Shown here: one piece after another, positions 33,806 to 46,263 of the stretch
Numbering within the stretch: position 1 is the first letter of the stretch
Layout: each line of letters starts with the position of its first letter
Assembly (NCBI GenBank): GCA_963854735.1
Contig: OY978100.1
Coordinates: forward strand, 1,116,001-1,180,000
Length of the DNA stretch: 64,000 bases
Source of the DNA: Marvania coccoides
Lineage: Eukaryota > Chlorophyta > Trebouxiophyceae > Chlorellales > Chlorellaceae
Direction: 5' to 3'
Program-made: the position numbers and the translations under genes
Notes under the pieces: model-generated
What the model was told of the DNA's origin: nothing
The model's database searches: none
Seen by the model: the letters and a program-made list of their open reading frames with translations, nothing else

Positions 33806-35832
33806 CTAGCTACCCCTTCCTTCCTCCCGCGCCTTGATAATCTTCGCCACAGACAGCGCCAGCGCTAGCAAGCTAGTGCCCAGTCCCAACGCCAGCACCA
33901 CCAGCGGAATTCCAACGTGCCAAAACGCCGCTATCAATTTTTCCCACGCCTCTTTGCCCTGCACATCCCGCCAATGAGGGTAATCCCCATCCTGCGCGTG
34001 CACCATGCGCAGCACCTGCACCGTATCCTCCTCGCCATGCTCACCAACGTTAGCACCACCACCGCTGCCGCAGCCGCCGTTTCCTGTGATGCTGGCGCGT
34101 TTGCACTCTGCCACCGAGCTCTCCCGCCGCTCCTCGTGGCCCTGCGCCCCGCCGTTGGCTGGGAGCGGGTCATCTGCGTCCAGCATGGAGGCGTCTTCCA
34201 ACAGCCACACTTCTTGCTCGGTGGTTGGTCCCCGCCCGCTGGGGCCTCTCCGCTCCCCAAAGTAGAGCTTGAGGTGCACAGCCACAGGCAACACGTACCT
34301 GCGAGTAACATGAGAATAAAAGAAAGGAGTCTAATTGCGGTACAAAACACATAAAAATGGGTCCTTACTAAAAGGGTATCACATTATGCAGTGTTCGAAC
34401 TTTTAATATCATGTACTTACGCCACCAGGCACACCGCTGTGGCCCCCGTCACCGCAAAAAACTTTTCAGCCTCGCTGGGCCAAACGAGCGCCACTCCCGT
34501 GGCGGCAGCCAGCGAGGCCATCGTGAGAGCAACGTCCCGCCATCTTGAAGATTCAGGGATCTCTCCGCCAGACATCGCCGACTCTAGGAGGTAACGCATG
34601 GTAATGGCCATGGGCGCCATGGCGATGCAGAGGTAAATGGTGATGCCGAAGTCCAAAAATCCTGCGAGGGCAAAGAAGAAGGAGGGAAAAGCATGTAAAT
34701 GAGCGAAGGAAAGCTCAGAACAAATATAAATAGAAGCAGCAGGAAAGTCAAAAGTAGCACTTAATGGGGAGAGGTGCGAAATCAATTGCAGGTGCGAGAA
34801 TGGCAGTGCAACGGCATTATAGTTTAATTAGGTAGTAATGAGGTATTACTGATGTTACCTTCCGGGAGAGGCGACAGCCAGTGGTTCTCCATCAGGTCTC
34901 CCTCGCTAGCCAGGCCCCACCGCGCCGCGCCAAACACGCCCACAATGCTGTACACTCCAAAGGCGATGACCATAGAAACCACGTTCAGCGCCTTTGCTGT
35001 GATTGCTCGGCCTTTCCGCCCCGCCGGCATCTCGGTCAGCAGCGGCAGCAGCATGGGCTGGAGGTAGAATGCAAAAGAAAGCACGCCTATGGCCTCCGGC
35101 ACCTGATCTTTCGACCCCACGCCGAAGAGAGGAAGCTCCCCTGAAGCTATGGCTGGGAGGCCCGCCGCTATGGATTTCCAGACCACAACGCCCAGCAGGA
35201 TGACCACCAGGCCCATGCCTGCCATCGCTGCGCGGTCTAAAGACCGCATTTGAGGGCTCAGGCTGAGCGGCAGCACCAGGAAGCAGACGAGGGCAAGCAT
35301 TGCCGGTCGGCCGTCGTGCAGGAACCACTCCGGGGCTTTGTCGCCCAGCAGGGCGCGCAGGCTAAAGCAAAAGAGGGAGAAATGAGCGGGAAAAAAAGTA
35401 ATGAGTTTCAAGGAGCGAAAAAATGACAAGATATGTTTCATTGAATTACCTGAGGCTGCCGGTGTCCGACAGCAGCGCGGCGTCTCCCGCAAGGTTGCCA
35501 AAGAGCAGGGACACGAGCGTGATCTGGGTGAGGAGGCGAGCAGCGGTCGAGCGAAACACCGAAGAAACGACTGCCTCGTAGGTTCGCTTGCCCAGGTGGC
35601 CAGAGGCGCGAATCACCAGGACGCCGGTGTACGCATTGGCCATTGCCACGCAGAACAGAATGGCGAGCCCCGTGGAAATGCCGCAGCGAGAAATTGCCCA
35701 TGGGAGCGGGAGGACGGAGCTGCCCAAAATGGCGTTGGTGAGAGTGAAAACTGCCGACCAGAAGGCGTGGCTCATTTTCTCCGATGCAGCATCGCTGGTG
35801 GAGCGCACGAGCACCACAGCTTCGCCAGACAT
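33806..35832 (-). CDS. Amino-acid/auxin permease family transporter (SLC38-like)
   Basis: Four exons (35450-35832, 34859-35361, 34421-34661, 33806-34298) encode 539 residues. About eleven membrane segments can be followed. The first, AFWSAVFTLTNAILGSSVLP, is the signature N-x-x-x-G-x-G-x-L-x-x-P type start of the AAAP family; others include LAILFCVAMANAYTGVLVIR, MLALVCFLVLPLSLSP, MAGMGLVVILLGVVVW, and IGVLSFAFYLQPMLLPLLTE. A long Gly/Glu/Asp-rich cytosolic loop of about 90 residues precedes the last segment (PLVVLALGLGTSLLALALSV). It should move neutral amino acids with H+ or Na+. The membrane (plasma or vacuole) cannot be told. All three introns are GT-AG. Head-to-head with the SET gene. Confidence 0.88.
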
Positions 35833-36177
35833 GGTGGGACAAAATGATGTGACGTAAAACAACCCACAACCTAATCGCCGCGGGTCAGGCTCATTGTGCC
35901 GCAACTACGCATGGTTTTCAAATATGTATGTGCACATCAGAAGCCGCAAAAGCCCTAGCAGCCCGTTCAAACAGTTGCAAAAGAAATTTAACTGCCCAAT
36001 GCCAAAAAATGCAAATAGAGTGCCAATTTTTCTTCTTCCCACAACACATTTCAAAATAAACTAAAGAAGCAATGCCCACACGCGGCAGTTCCAGTTTTCT
36101 TGCCCAAATAATGGTTAATTAATTTTGCACACAAACACTTTTTTTTTTTTTGCACGGGAGGGCTCGGCTGCTGACGA
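35833..36177. promoter_or_regulatory. Presumed bidirectional promoter, permease / SET
   Basis: 345 AT-rich bases between head-to-head starts, with a T11 run at about 36141-36151. Orientation is the only evidence. Confidence 0.4.
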
Positions 36178-39100
36178 ATGGGCGACTCGTGGGTGTGTTG
36201 CGACTCATGCGCCAAGTGGAGACGAGTTTCGCAGCAAGTGGCCGACAGTCTTGACGACAACACACCATGGTGATTCAATCACTCTTGCTTTTTCCCCTGC
36301 TCGTCGCTTGCTTCTCCGCCTCCGTTTCCCACAATTTCGGCTCCCTCACGCCCCTCTCTCCCCCCCATTTTGCTCCCTGCAGGCACTGCGCAGACAACCC
36401 CGACCCCATTTACAACCGCTGCGACGTACCTCAGGAACTCACTGACACTGAGATCGATGAGCGCACCGGAATGCCGGTACGCTGCCTTTCACCCACCCCC
36501 CACCCCTTCATACTACTTTCCCCGCCCCAAACTCACCCAATTAATGCCTTTTTCCCGCAGGTGAAGGAGCGCAACGGCGGCGGGGCGGCAGGCTCTGGAG
36601 AGAGCGGCTCAGAAGACGAGGAAGAGGAGGGCGAGGGCGAGGAGGAGGGCTCCGACGGGCCTTACGACATTGCCATGCGCGCGGGGAAGCTGCGCAAGCG
36701 GCCCCCCGTGTGGCAGCTCATCGCCAAAAACCGCTACCTGCACCGGGAGCGGAAGAAGCAGGATGACGACGAGATAATGATCTGCCAGTGCCCCGTCATC
36801 TGGGCCACAGACATCACCACCGTCGGCTGCGGCGAGAACTGCCTCAACCGCATGCTCAACATCGAATGCGTGGCGAAGCACTGCCCCTGCGGCCAGCGCT
36901 GCACCAACCAGGCGTTCACCGCCCGCACCTACGCCAAACTGGAAGCGCGGCGGGCGGGGCCCAAGGGGTTTGGGCTCTTTGCGGCGCAGGACCTGAAGGC
37001 GGGGCAGTTCATCGTGGAGTACGTAGGGGAGGTGCTGGAGGAGGAGGAGTACGCGCGGCGGAAGGAGTTTTACATCGCCACCGGCCAGCGGCACTACTAC
37101 TTCATGAACGTGGGCAACGGGGAGGTGATTGACGCCGCACGCAAGGGCGGGATGGGGCGGTTCATCAACCACTCCTGTGAGCCCAACTGCGAGACGCAAA
37201 AGGTGAGCGGAAATTATTTTAAATATAATTTATTGTCCATCGGCCATCCAGCCTTGGCATTTGGTCACTTATTGGCACCAACACCCCCAGAACAAAGCAT
37301 ATATCGAGTAGTATAAAAACCAATGCTCAAGTATGTATATTTCCCTGCTAATTTCTTTGTTACAGTGGCTGGTGCGGGGCGAGCTGTCCATCGGTCTGTT
37401 TGCCATGACAGACGTGACCGCCGGCAGCGAGCTCACCTTCGACTACAACTTCGAGCGGTACGGCGACAAGCCCATGAAGTGCCTGTGCGGGTCGCGCACC
37501 TGCAGGGGCATGATTGGTGGGGTGCAAGAAACCGCCTCAAAGGCGGTGGAGGGGGTGGTGGTGCCCGACGAAGAGGACGAAGACCCTGAGCCCATCATGG
37601 TGACGGAGCGGGAGGCGGACGCGGCGCTGGAGGCGATTTTGGACCGCGCGGTGGGGCTGGGGTGGGAGGAGGGGTTCTCGCCGCGGCTGCAGGCACGGCT
37701 GCGGAAGTTGGCGGCGCAGCGCGGGGTGCAGCTCCCCGCGGAGGCGCCTGCGGGGGCAAAAGTGTCGACTGGAGGGGAGGGCTCGGGGGAGGAGGATTCC
37801 GACGAGGAAATTGCGGCGGCAGCGGCGGCGGCAAAGGTGGCAGCGACGGGGAAGGGGAGATCTGGCGCTGGGAGGGGCAGGGGCGGCAAGACGCGGCGAC
37901 CGCGCGCCCCCAGAAAAGACCCCGACTGGCAGCGACCTCTCACGACGGAGGAGGGGTCCATTGCGGCGGCTATGGCGGCGGCGTTTGCAGTGCCACCGCA
38001 GCAGCCCAAACGGGCCACCAGCAAGGCCAGCCTGGTTTCAGACAGCGAGGAAGAGACTCCCAGCAGACTTGCAGCGGCGCCACCGTCGTCAACAGCGCCA
38101 GAGGAGCCATCAACGGCTCCCAAAGAGTCGTCAGCAGCTGCACCGCCTCGGCCCTCTTTCACTCCGGCAACTCTCATTCCCAAACGGTCGGCTGCGCTGT
38201 CGCTGGTGCCGCGCACACCGCTCCCCAGGCGGCGCTCCGAGGTGGACCGCAGGCTGGATGTGCTGGTTGGCCCCTCTGGCAGGCTGAGAGACACTTCAAC
38301 GCCCAACGTGCTTTTCACGCTGCGCCTTTTCAACCTCTGCGACATCGGGCCCACCGTGAGCAGGACCAACGGTGCAGCTGCTGCTACGCCTGCTGCCACG
38401 CTTGCTGCCACCCCTGCTGCGACCCCCGCTGCTGTGCCTGCTTTGACAGCAGGAACCGGGGACGATGCTCGTCCAGGAAAGTCTTCGTCATACCTCAACG
38501 GTACTGCCGCTGCTGCGCCTGCTGAGGGAATCAGAGGGGCATCTGACCGGGAAGAAGGGGAGGTCAGCGCGGGGGGCGCAGCTTCGCCAGGCAACGGCAG
38601 CGGTGCTTTGCCTCGTTCGGCAACTGCCCCGCCGCAGCTGCCGCCGCCTGCAGCTGGCAGCGTGGGCGGCGGCGGGGAAGGAGCCGGGACAGCGTCGTTG
38701 GTAGAGGACGATGGAGTCACCTCTCGTGCCGCCGCGGCCGCCGCAGCGCCAGTGCAATCCCGCAGTAGAGGCGGCGGGGAAGGGGGCGGAGAAAAGCAGC
38801 AGCAGCTGTCGGCGCGGCAGCGAGCCCGCCTGGCCGACATGTCGCTGCTGTTGGACGTGGTGCTGAAGACGCAGAGCGCTCGCCGGGAGTTTGTCGCCTG
38901 CGGCCTGCTGCGGCAACTGCTGGTCAGCGTGGGGCGCAACACTGGGCCCGCCTACACCGTCATCCTGCGCAAGGTGCTGCGGGTGGTGGACTCGCTGCCG
39001 TTCACCGCGGAAGACCTGCACCACACCCGCTCAGCGCACGGCTCGTTCGCCGACGTGGTGCGGGTTATGACGCAGCACGACGACTACGATGTGCGCTCCT

Positions 39101-40758
39101 CCGCGTGGGCGCTGCTGCGGAAGCACCCCGTGAGCGCGTGCCAGCGCCCTGGGCCCATGGAATCGTTCCCTTCCTCCGCCGCCAGTGCCCGCACCGCCGC
39201 TGCAACAGGAGCGCCAGGGCCCAGCCCCGCTGGGGGCAGGGGCGAGTGGGATGGGGCCGGTAGGGGCACTCCTCGCGATCGCATGGAGCGGGACGATTTT
39301 TCTGGCGGGCCTGGCGGAAACGGCAGAACGATGCCCGCTTCGCCCTTCGGCCCCACCCCTATGGGCCGCTCTGCCCCTCACCCGCTGTCCCGGTTTGGCC
39401 CTCACGGCGGCCGAGGCGGTCCCCCGCCCTCTGGAGACCGCGACAGGGACCGAGGCGGCGGCGGCTGGCAGCCGTGGGGCGGCCACGGCCCTGGGGGGTA
39501 CCAAAGCAATAATGGCACCCCTCGGGAGATGCCTGGCGACCGCTACGGAGGGCCCCCTCACCCCCACCCCCATCCGCATTCGCACTCTTCTCACCCTATG
39601 GGCGATGGTGGGACGATGTCTGGAAGAAAGCGCAGCAGGTGGGAAGGGGTGGGGGGTCCTCCGCCCCCCGTTCCCGCGCCTGGGCCTGGGAATTACCTTG
39701 GCGGGCGCGGGGAGGAGCCCCCAAACAAGCAGCTGCGCTTTGGAGGGGGGCATCAGGGCCCACCGCCGCCCCGGCCATCCTCAGGTAAAGAAAAATTGTC
39801 CATGTTTTATTTTATCTAATAAATGTTTGATCACTCTGTCGCTAAAGATTAGATGCTTCTAAATTGCGACGTTCTTTAATTGATTATTTAACAACAATTG
39901 CGTTTCAATGCAGGCCACCTGTCTGATGGCGGCAATGGCAGCTATCGGGATTGGGACCGCGCTGGGCCGCCGCCGCGCGGGGGCGCTGGCCACTACGGCC
40001 GCGGCCCCCCTCCTGGCGGCGCAAACGGTAGGGAGCCCGACTTTCCTCGCCCACCTTCCGCCAACCTGTCTGACCTGTCGCGTGGCAGCGGCAGCCTCGG
40101 CGATGCGCTGCCGCCGCCGCCGCCCCCTCGCATGCAGCACGCGCAGCACGCCCAGACGCAGCAGCACTTTTACGCGGGAGCACCCTCGGCAGCAGCGCAG
40201 CCGCCCATTTCTCCGATGACTGACGAAGAGGCAGCCCCTGATAAATACAGCAACGGCAACGGCAAAGCTGCTGGCGCTGTGGCTGCTGCCCCTGTGGCTG
40301 CTGCCCCTGGCTCAGACTCCTTCGACGACTTCCCCATCCACATCCCTTCCCCTGGAATCGACCAACAGGCCAACGGCGGTGGTGGCGGTGGGAGCGGCAA
40401 CGGCGGCAGTGGGGCGCCCGCTTCTGGCGCTGGCGCTGATGAGTCTTGGGACAAACCCGACCCTCGGTTCGAGTCGTTTGTGGCTGATATGGTGCGCCAT
40501 CGGGTGGGTAAGTACGAGCAGCCAGGGCACCCCACTCGGCTGAGTCGTGAGGACGCCGGCGTGCTGTTCAAGACGATCAGGCGGGAGGTCGTGGCCAAGG
40601 AGCAGGACGCGTACGCGGAGCGCCAGCGCGCGGGCGTGCACAAGCCCATCGAGCGGCGCAAGCTGGAGGCGCGCATCAAAGAGTTTGTGAGGGACCGAGT
40701 GAGAAAATTCCGGGGTGGTGGCGGCAAAGGCGGTGGTCAAGGAGAGGCCAGGGCGTGA
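36178..40758 (+). CDS. SETD2/ASHH2-like H3K36 methyltransferase: CW, AWS-SET-postSET, LW/TFIIS-N-like, SRI
   Basis: Five exons (36178-36269, 36383-36476, 36561-37202, 37366-39784, 39914-40758) encode 1363 residues. A CW zinc finger opens the protein: DSWVCCDSCAKWRRV, then WHCADNPDPIYNRCD. AWS cysteines (CQCPVIWATDITTVGCGENC, then CPCGQRC) lead into SET: GFGLFAAQDLKAGQFIVEYV, NHSCEPNCETQK, LTFDYNFERYG, and post-SET CLCGSRTCRG. About 600 residues of Ala/Pro/Gly-rich sequence follow, with an embedded helical domain (VVLKTQSARREFVACGLLRQ ... WALLRKHPV) resembling the LW/TFIIS-N module. The C-terminal 80 residues (FVADMVRHRVGKYEQPGH through RIKEFVRDRVRKF) fit an SRI domain, which binds the phosphorylated Pol II tail. 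The combination predicts co-transcriptional H3K36 methylation. An in-frame TGA lies just upstream of the chosen ATG. Confidence 0.9.
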
Positions 40759-41293
40759 GAGGGTTGATTTCTATTAGGTTGCGTTTCTTACTGTCCCCTC
40801 GTCATGAAACTGAATAGTAACTAGCAAAAATAAAGTTAAAAACACATGACCATACGATTTTCTTGTTGACTGACCTACCACGATTAAGACTTTAATTACG
40901 ATTCATTCATACATGCATGCATTCATTCATTCATTCAATTTCAAGCTTTATCTGTGTTGGCCTCTGTGAAAGAGCTTATATGAAGCAAGGAGAATGGTAT
41001 GCCTGAAAATGGCCTGAAAATTGTGGAGTAGTTGAAGAGCTCTCGCGAGGTGAACAAGAAAGTCATTCGAGGGGCCCCCCGATCGGCCCCCCTCAGGGTA
41101 CCATGTGCCCCTCAATTTAAATAAATTCATATTTAAACTGGAACATCAACTGCCGTGTTCAAAGACAGAGTCTTGGCGACAACATTTTATCGATTGATTT
41201 TCGCATTTTTTTATTTTTTTTTTACAAGGCCTGTCCTTAACTTCCTCGCAATGAGTACATAACGTGCCACGCAAGGCATACATCAAAAGAACA
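40759..41293. other. Intergenic with GC hairpin
   Basis: 535 bases between tandem genes. It contains (CATT)n at about 40905-40937 and an imperfect inverted repeat, GAGGGGCC / GGCCCCCCTC, at 41069-41094. No gene seen. Confidence 0.6.
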
Positions 41294-44200
41294 ATGGAAA
41301 CAGCTGCAGCCACGGCGCCAGATGGCTCAGCAGGCAGCCCAACTGAAGTTGATGTGGGAATCTCTCCACCCCGGAACGTAACGACCGCTACGCCAACCGT
41401 CGAGGCACGTACCACCTCCGAACAGCCAATTTCACCCCTCGCAGACGCCGCAGGCCCCTCCACGGCCGCTCTCCCCTCGGCGAGCATCCCCTCCCTCCAA
41501 CCCACGCCACCCAACCCTTCTCCCCAGCCCCCTCGCAGCGACGCCCCCCGGGGGCCCAGCGTCGCCGAGGCGCTGGCTGCAGCCGCGGAGAACAGCGAGG
41601 GGTGGCTGGACGCTGTCCCCAGCGTGCCAGTCTACTCGCCAACCCCAGCCCAATGGGCGGACCCTCTCGGCTTTATTCGAACGATTTCGAACGAAGCAGC
41701 GTGCTACGGGGGGTGCATCGTTAAGGCTCCTGTCGCCCCTACCGTCCCTGCCGCCCTCCTGCTGCAGGACCTGCGGTTCACTACCCGGCAGCAGCCGCTG
41801 AGGGACGCTGCGTGGGGGGCCGACTGGAGCACGGGCGTCAAGTTCTACGACACCAACAAGTGGCGCAGCGTGGCGGAGTTTGCGCGTGTCGCTGACGAGT
41901 TTGCGCGGCGGCGGCTGGGGGTGGCGGCGGAGGTGCCCACGGCGATGGCGGAGGCCATGTTTTGGCGAGCACGAAAGTATGATGCGGACACGTGGATAGA
42001 GTACGGCAATGACGTGGAAGGTACTGCTTTCCACCCCGAAGACCCCCTGGGACAGTCCAAGTGGAACCTCAACGTAAGAGCCAATCTTTTGATACACTTC
42101 AAGTTTTAAGTTGGCGCTGACACAATTGTAATTTCCAAATTTTCCGTCATTTTTACGTACTTTTTTCTTCCATTTTTGTTTACGATGATGCAGGCGCTGC
42201 CTTCCCTGCCTGGCAGCGCCCTTCAGTGGTGCATCAGCACCCACCAGGGCATCAACACACCCATGCTGTACGCTGGCATGCTGTTTTCTTTCTTTGCATG
42301 GCACGTGGAGGACCACTTCATGCACTCCATCAACTACGCGCACGCGGGCGCCTCCAAGGTGTGGTACTGCGTCCCTGCAGCGGGGGCGGACGCGTTCGAG
42401 GCGGCCACCGCTGACACCGTCTACCGGGCGCCCTTTGCAGCCATGCAGGCAGCGGGGACGCCGCCCGCGGCGTGTGCCGCCGCGGTCGTGGGCGCCCTCA
42501 TGGGTAAGACCACGATGTTGAGCCCGGAGGAGCTGTTGAGGCGAGGCGTGCCGGTATTTAGAGCGGTACAAGATCCTGGGTCTTACGTTATCACTTTCCC
42601 CCGGGCGTACCACGGCGGGTTCTCCGCGGGGTTCAACATCGGGGAGGCGGTCAACTTCACGCTGCCCGATTGGTGGCCGTTGGGTGAGGACGCGAGGCGG
42701 CTGTACCGCTTTCTTCGCCGCCCCCCAAACCTGCCGTACGAGCAGGTGCTGTGCAGCGAGGCGCTGAACCTGGCGCACCGCATGCATAGCACGGCGCAGG
42801 CGCTGTCCCTCCCCGGCGTGGACGTCCCTGCAGGCGAGGAAGCAGTCACTTCTGTTTTCGTATCCACCGTCATGCGCTGCCATGCTGCGCGTGCGATGCT
42901 GCACGCGCGTGGCGCCGCCGCCCTGATGGCGTGCGCCCCCGGCAGCGACGCGGCGCGCGCGGTGGTGGAGTGCCAGCGCTGCTTCCAGCTTTGCTTTCTG
43001 TGCTCGGTGGCGCCGGCGGCGCCCGCTGATGGCGCCCCTCACTTGTGCCTGGAGTGTGCTGTGGCGGACCCAGGGTGCGGCCACAAGGCCGTGGTGTTTG
43101 TGAAGCCGTGCTGGAAGCCGATGGTGGAGCTGGCGATGCAGTGGCACCCTATGGTGCGCCCGATCGGCGAGTTGATGGCTTTGGTGTCGATGAAACTGCT
43201 GTTTTAGAAGCTTATGTCCTGTATTGAATTTGCCTTTTTTTTTAATACATTTTGCCTGTGTACGACTTCTAAAATTTCGTTCAAAAGGGATGTTCTATAT
43301 GAAAATATAACCTCGAACGTTTTTTTCTCCCGCAGGCACTGGAGGCTCCCTGGATGGGTTCTCTGGGCACCTCTCCCCCGACCCGCGCCTGCAGTACGAG
43401 TGGCCGGCCCTCCCCGAAGCGGAAGATGCGCTACCGCTGTGGGGAGCAGCAGCCATGGCCCCCGCTGCTCAGCCCCCTCAAATGGCGCCTCCCTCGCATC
43501 TGCCCCAGCCGGCGTCCATTCCTCCGTCCTGCATGCCTTTCCCCATGCATGCACCCCCGCAACAGATGCCTGGCCAGCCCCCCATTGCTTCGCCTCATCG
43601 CCACATGCAGGGACCGCCGCCTCAGCAGCAAATGCAGCAGCAGCAAGGCGCAGCAGGGGCGCCCCCCCTCCCTCCTGTGCCTCCTCCTTTTCTGCCGCCC
43701 CCCCAGGCGCCGCAGTCCTTTGTGCCGCAGCAGCCGCAGCAGCAGCCGGCGCCTTCTGCCATGGCAATGGCGCCGCCTCCCATGCAGGCACCGGTGGTGC
43801 CAGAGGCGCCGCCTCTGCAGCCGCACACTATGCAGCAGCAGCAGTACTCGCAGGCGCCTCCTGGATTTCCTGCCTTTGGCTCTGCAGTTATGCCGTCGGC
43901 AGCCGCTGCCGCCGCCGCAGCGGCAGTGCACGCCGGAATGACCCCAGAGGCCGCTGCGGCCGCCGCTGCGGTGCTGCCGTCGATGGATGTCGGCAAAATG
44001 AACCCTGGGCTGCTGAATCTCAACTGGGGCTCCACTGAAGGACTGCCAGTGCCTCCGCCCCGCAGGCAGGAGTACCCGCTGGCGGCGCTGATCCGCACCG
44101 ACAGCGTCACCCTGCCTGGGGTGGGCGAGGTGCACCGCAGGGTGCTGGACATGAATGGCGAGTTCCTTCAGGATTTTTTTTTTTCTATTTTTTTCTTCTT

Positions 44201-45367
44201 CTTCTTGCCGTCTTTTACTTATTATTTTTTCTTCGTCTTCATCATTTATGTCTTTGAACTCAACGCAGGCGAGCTCGTGATCAGCGGGCGCGACGTGGCG
44301 CGCCCCTTCAACGCCCCCTCGCAGAAGAAGGTGCAGACCTCGCGGTGGCTAGGAGGGAAAATGAGGGCGGCGGTGGGCGGCTCCCTGCGCGACCTCTCCC
44401 GCTACATGTGCACCGTCACAGTGGGCGGACAGCCACAGGTCATGGTGGTGCGCAAAGCCGGCGCGCGCGCACTGCTGCGGGCCACCTGGACCTCCAAACG
44501 CGGCGACCAAGAGTTGGCGGCCAAACTGGCGGTGCTGCTCACCGGGGTGTGGGAAGACGGGTTCGAACAGCGGGAAGAAGGAGACGACGAGCCGCAGCAG
44601 GACGTGCACGCGCTGGGTCGCGCTGCAGCACAAGATGGCGGCACCGACGGCGGCTTCCCAGGCGCAAGCGCAGGCAGGGGTGGAGGGGCGAAGGCGCCAG
44701 GGCCGGGCAACATTTCTCTGGCGCCCTGGCCGCTGATGCGTGCTGCCAAAGCGGTGTGCGCTGCCATTGGGCAGCGAAAACCTGAGGACGCTTTCAACAC
44801 CGTGGAAACGCCGCTGGTGGAGGTTCCCAGCCCGCCGGGGGGGCTGCTGTGCTATTTGCTGCCGTGGGGGGAGATTGGCGCAGTCGCGGTGTCCATTTTC
44901 CACCGCGTGTTCCCAGGAAAGCATCAAGCGGTGTTCCAGACGCTGCAGCAGGAAGCTCGCCGCATGGCGTCCGCCCCCTTGGCCACGGTGGCGCACATTG
45001 CGGCCCTGTCGCCGCTCTACTTCTTCTGCCAGGGGTGGAAGACGCGCGGGAAGCGCGAGAGCACGTTTCTGCTTCGCCTGGAGGCGTGTGCCGTGCTGGC
45101 GGCGATCGGGCTTTGCTCTGCGGAGCGTGAGGCGATGGAGAGCTGCATGAAGGAGGTGTGGGGGGAGGAGGCCGCGCGGGCGGCCATTCAGCTGGTGACT
45201 GGGCCTGGATTTGAGGCTACTGCCCCCATGACCGATGCGCTGCGAGAGGAGATCACCAAGGCAGCGGCGGCGGCAGACGACGGTGAGCACAGACGCCCCT
45301 CGAAAAAGGCCAAGAAGTCGCACCACGCTGCTGCTGCGCCTGTTGGGGGCGATGTGCAGCATCTTTT

Positions 45368-45406
<39 letters not shown>

Positions 45407-45731
45407 TCCTCCTTCTGAGACCGCGAATGGTGGGCCCACAACGACGACGTTGTCTGGCGGTGGGTTGCCGCCCATCGCTCCGCCGCTGCCGCTGTTTGTG
45501 CAGAATCCGCTGTCTGGTAGCATCGTGCCCCCTATGCCGCTGCCGCTTCTGTTGCCGCAGCTCCCGCCGATGCCGCCGATGCAGGCTCCCTCGGCTGACA
45601 ACAATGCCGCCGCTGCTGCTGCTGCTGCTTCAGCGCCGGTGCCCCCGTCACCCACAGGAACTGCCAATGGCGAGGCTGCTTCTCCTGCTGCTGCTGATGT
45701 TCAGCCGGCGTCCCCGGCTCCTCAAGCTTGA
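41294..45731 (+). CDS. JmjN-JmjC histone demethylase, KDM4/REF6-like catalytic core
   Basis: Four exons (41294-42073, 42194-43166, 43336-44157, 44269-45731) encode 1345 residues. JmjN: VPVYSPTPAQWADPLGFI and ISNEAACYGGCIVKAP. JmjC: GMLFSFFAWHVEDHFMHSIN supplies the Fe ligands His and Glu, VWYCVP follows, and FPRAYHGGFSAGFNIGEAVN supplies the last His. The core resembles KDM4/REF6/ELF6/JMJ13 more than KDM5. A Cys-rich segment after JmjC (CQRCFQLCFLC ... CLEC ... CGH) is probably a zinc finger. The rest is Gln/Pro/Ala-rich, with 12 consecutive CAG codons at 45369-45404. Substrate (H3K9, K27 or K36 methyl) cannot be told. Introns 2 and 3 (43167-43335, 44158-44268) have GC donors (TCG|GCGAGT, ATG|GCGAGT), demanded by phase. 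It lies 535 bases downstream of the SET gene, same strand. Confidence 0.9.
45369..45404 (+). repeat. (CAG)12 coding repeat
   Basis: Twelve pure CAG codons giving polyglutamine in the C-terminal, disordered part of the JmjC protein. Pure repeats of this kind are prone to length change. Confidence 0.97.
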
Positions 45732-46263
45732 GCAGCGGCTTTTAAAACTTTTTTTGAACAGAGCACAATAATAAATTTTATTTTTCTCTCTTTCTCTATG
45801 ACTTTATGACGATCAACTACTCTCTTACTCAAGATCGACAATCTCATTACGCTTTGTTATTTTGTCCTTCCTTGCTGAGGACGAATAAAGACGACTGTTC
45901 ATTCTTTAGCAACTTCTTGAACTGCCACCGCCTCGGGCTTCAGATGACGAATCATAAAAGAATACCGGCAACACTTGGCCGACATGCACAAGGACTGCTC
46001 GACAAGTAAATTGTTCAACGATCAGGACCTGGGCTTCTCTCAACTGCTGCTCAGCTCGACCATAATTTGAAAATTTGCTGGAAAATTCGGTTTTGCGAAC
46101 GAGCCAGCCACAACAGCAATATTTTGTTTTGTTGGTTTTTTTACATCTTGTGTTCAGCGAGCGCTGCCGTGTTGCAGCGTTTCATAAATAAAAAATTAAT
46201 TTAATCATTTTAAAACTTTTTCAACGCAATGGCAAGAAGATAACATCTTTAGCAGTCAACAAC
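45732..46263. other. Intergenic, tandem genes
   Basis: 532 bases between the JmjC and sulfotransferase genes, AT-rich, no gene or repeat recognised. Confidence 0.6.

Noticed and set aside
37443..38942. A 499-codon antisense open frame over the SET gene
   Set aside because: Shadow of GC-rich Ala/Pro/Gly codons; the sense strand has SET and post-SET motifs.
41432..43147. A 571-codon antisense open frame over the JmjC gene
   Set aside because: His/Arg-rich shadow that runs straight through an intron of the JmjC gene.
43167..44268. FYRN/FYRC domain in the JmjC protein
   Set aside because: No Phe-Tyr-Arg motifs are present in the C-terminal half.
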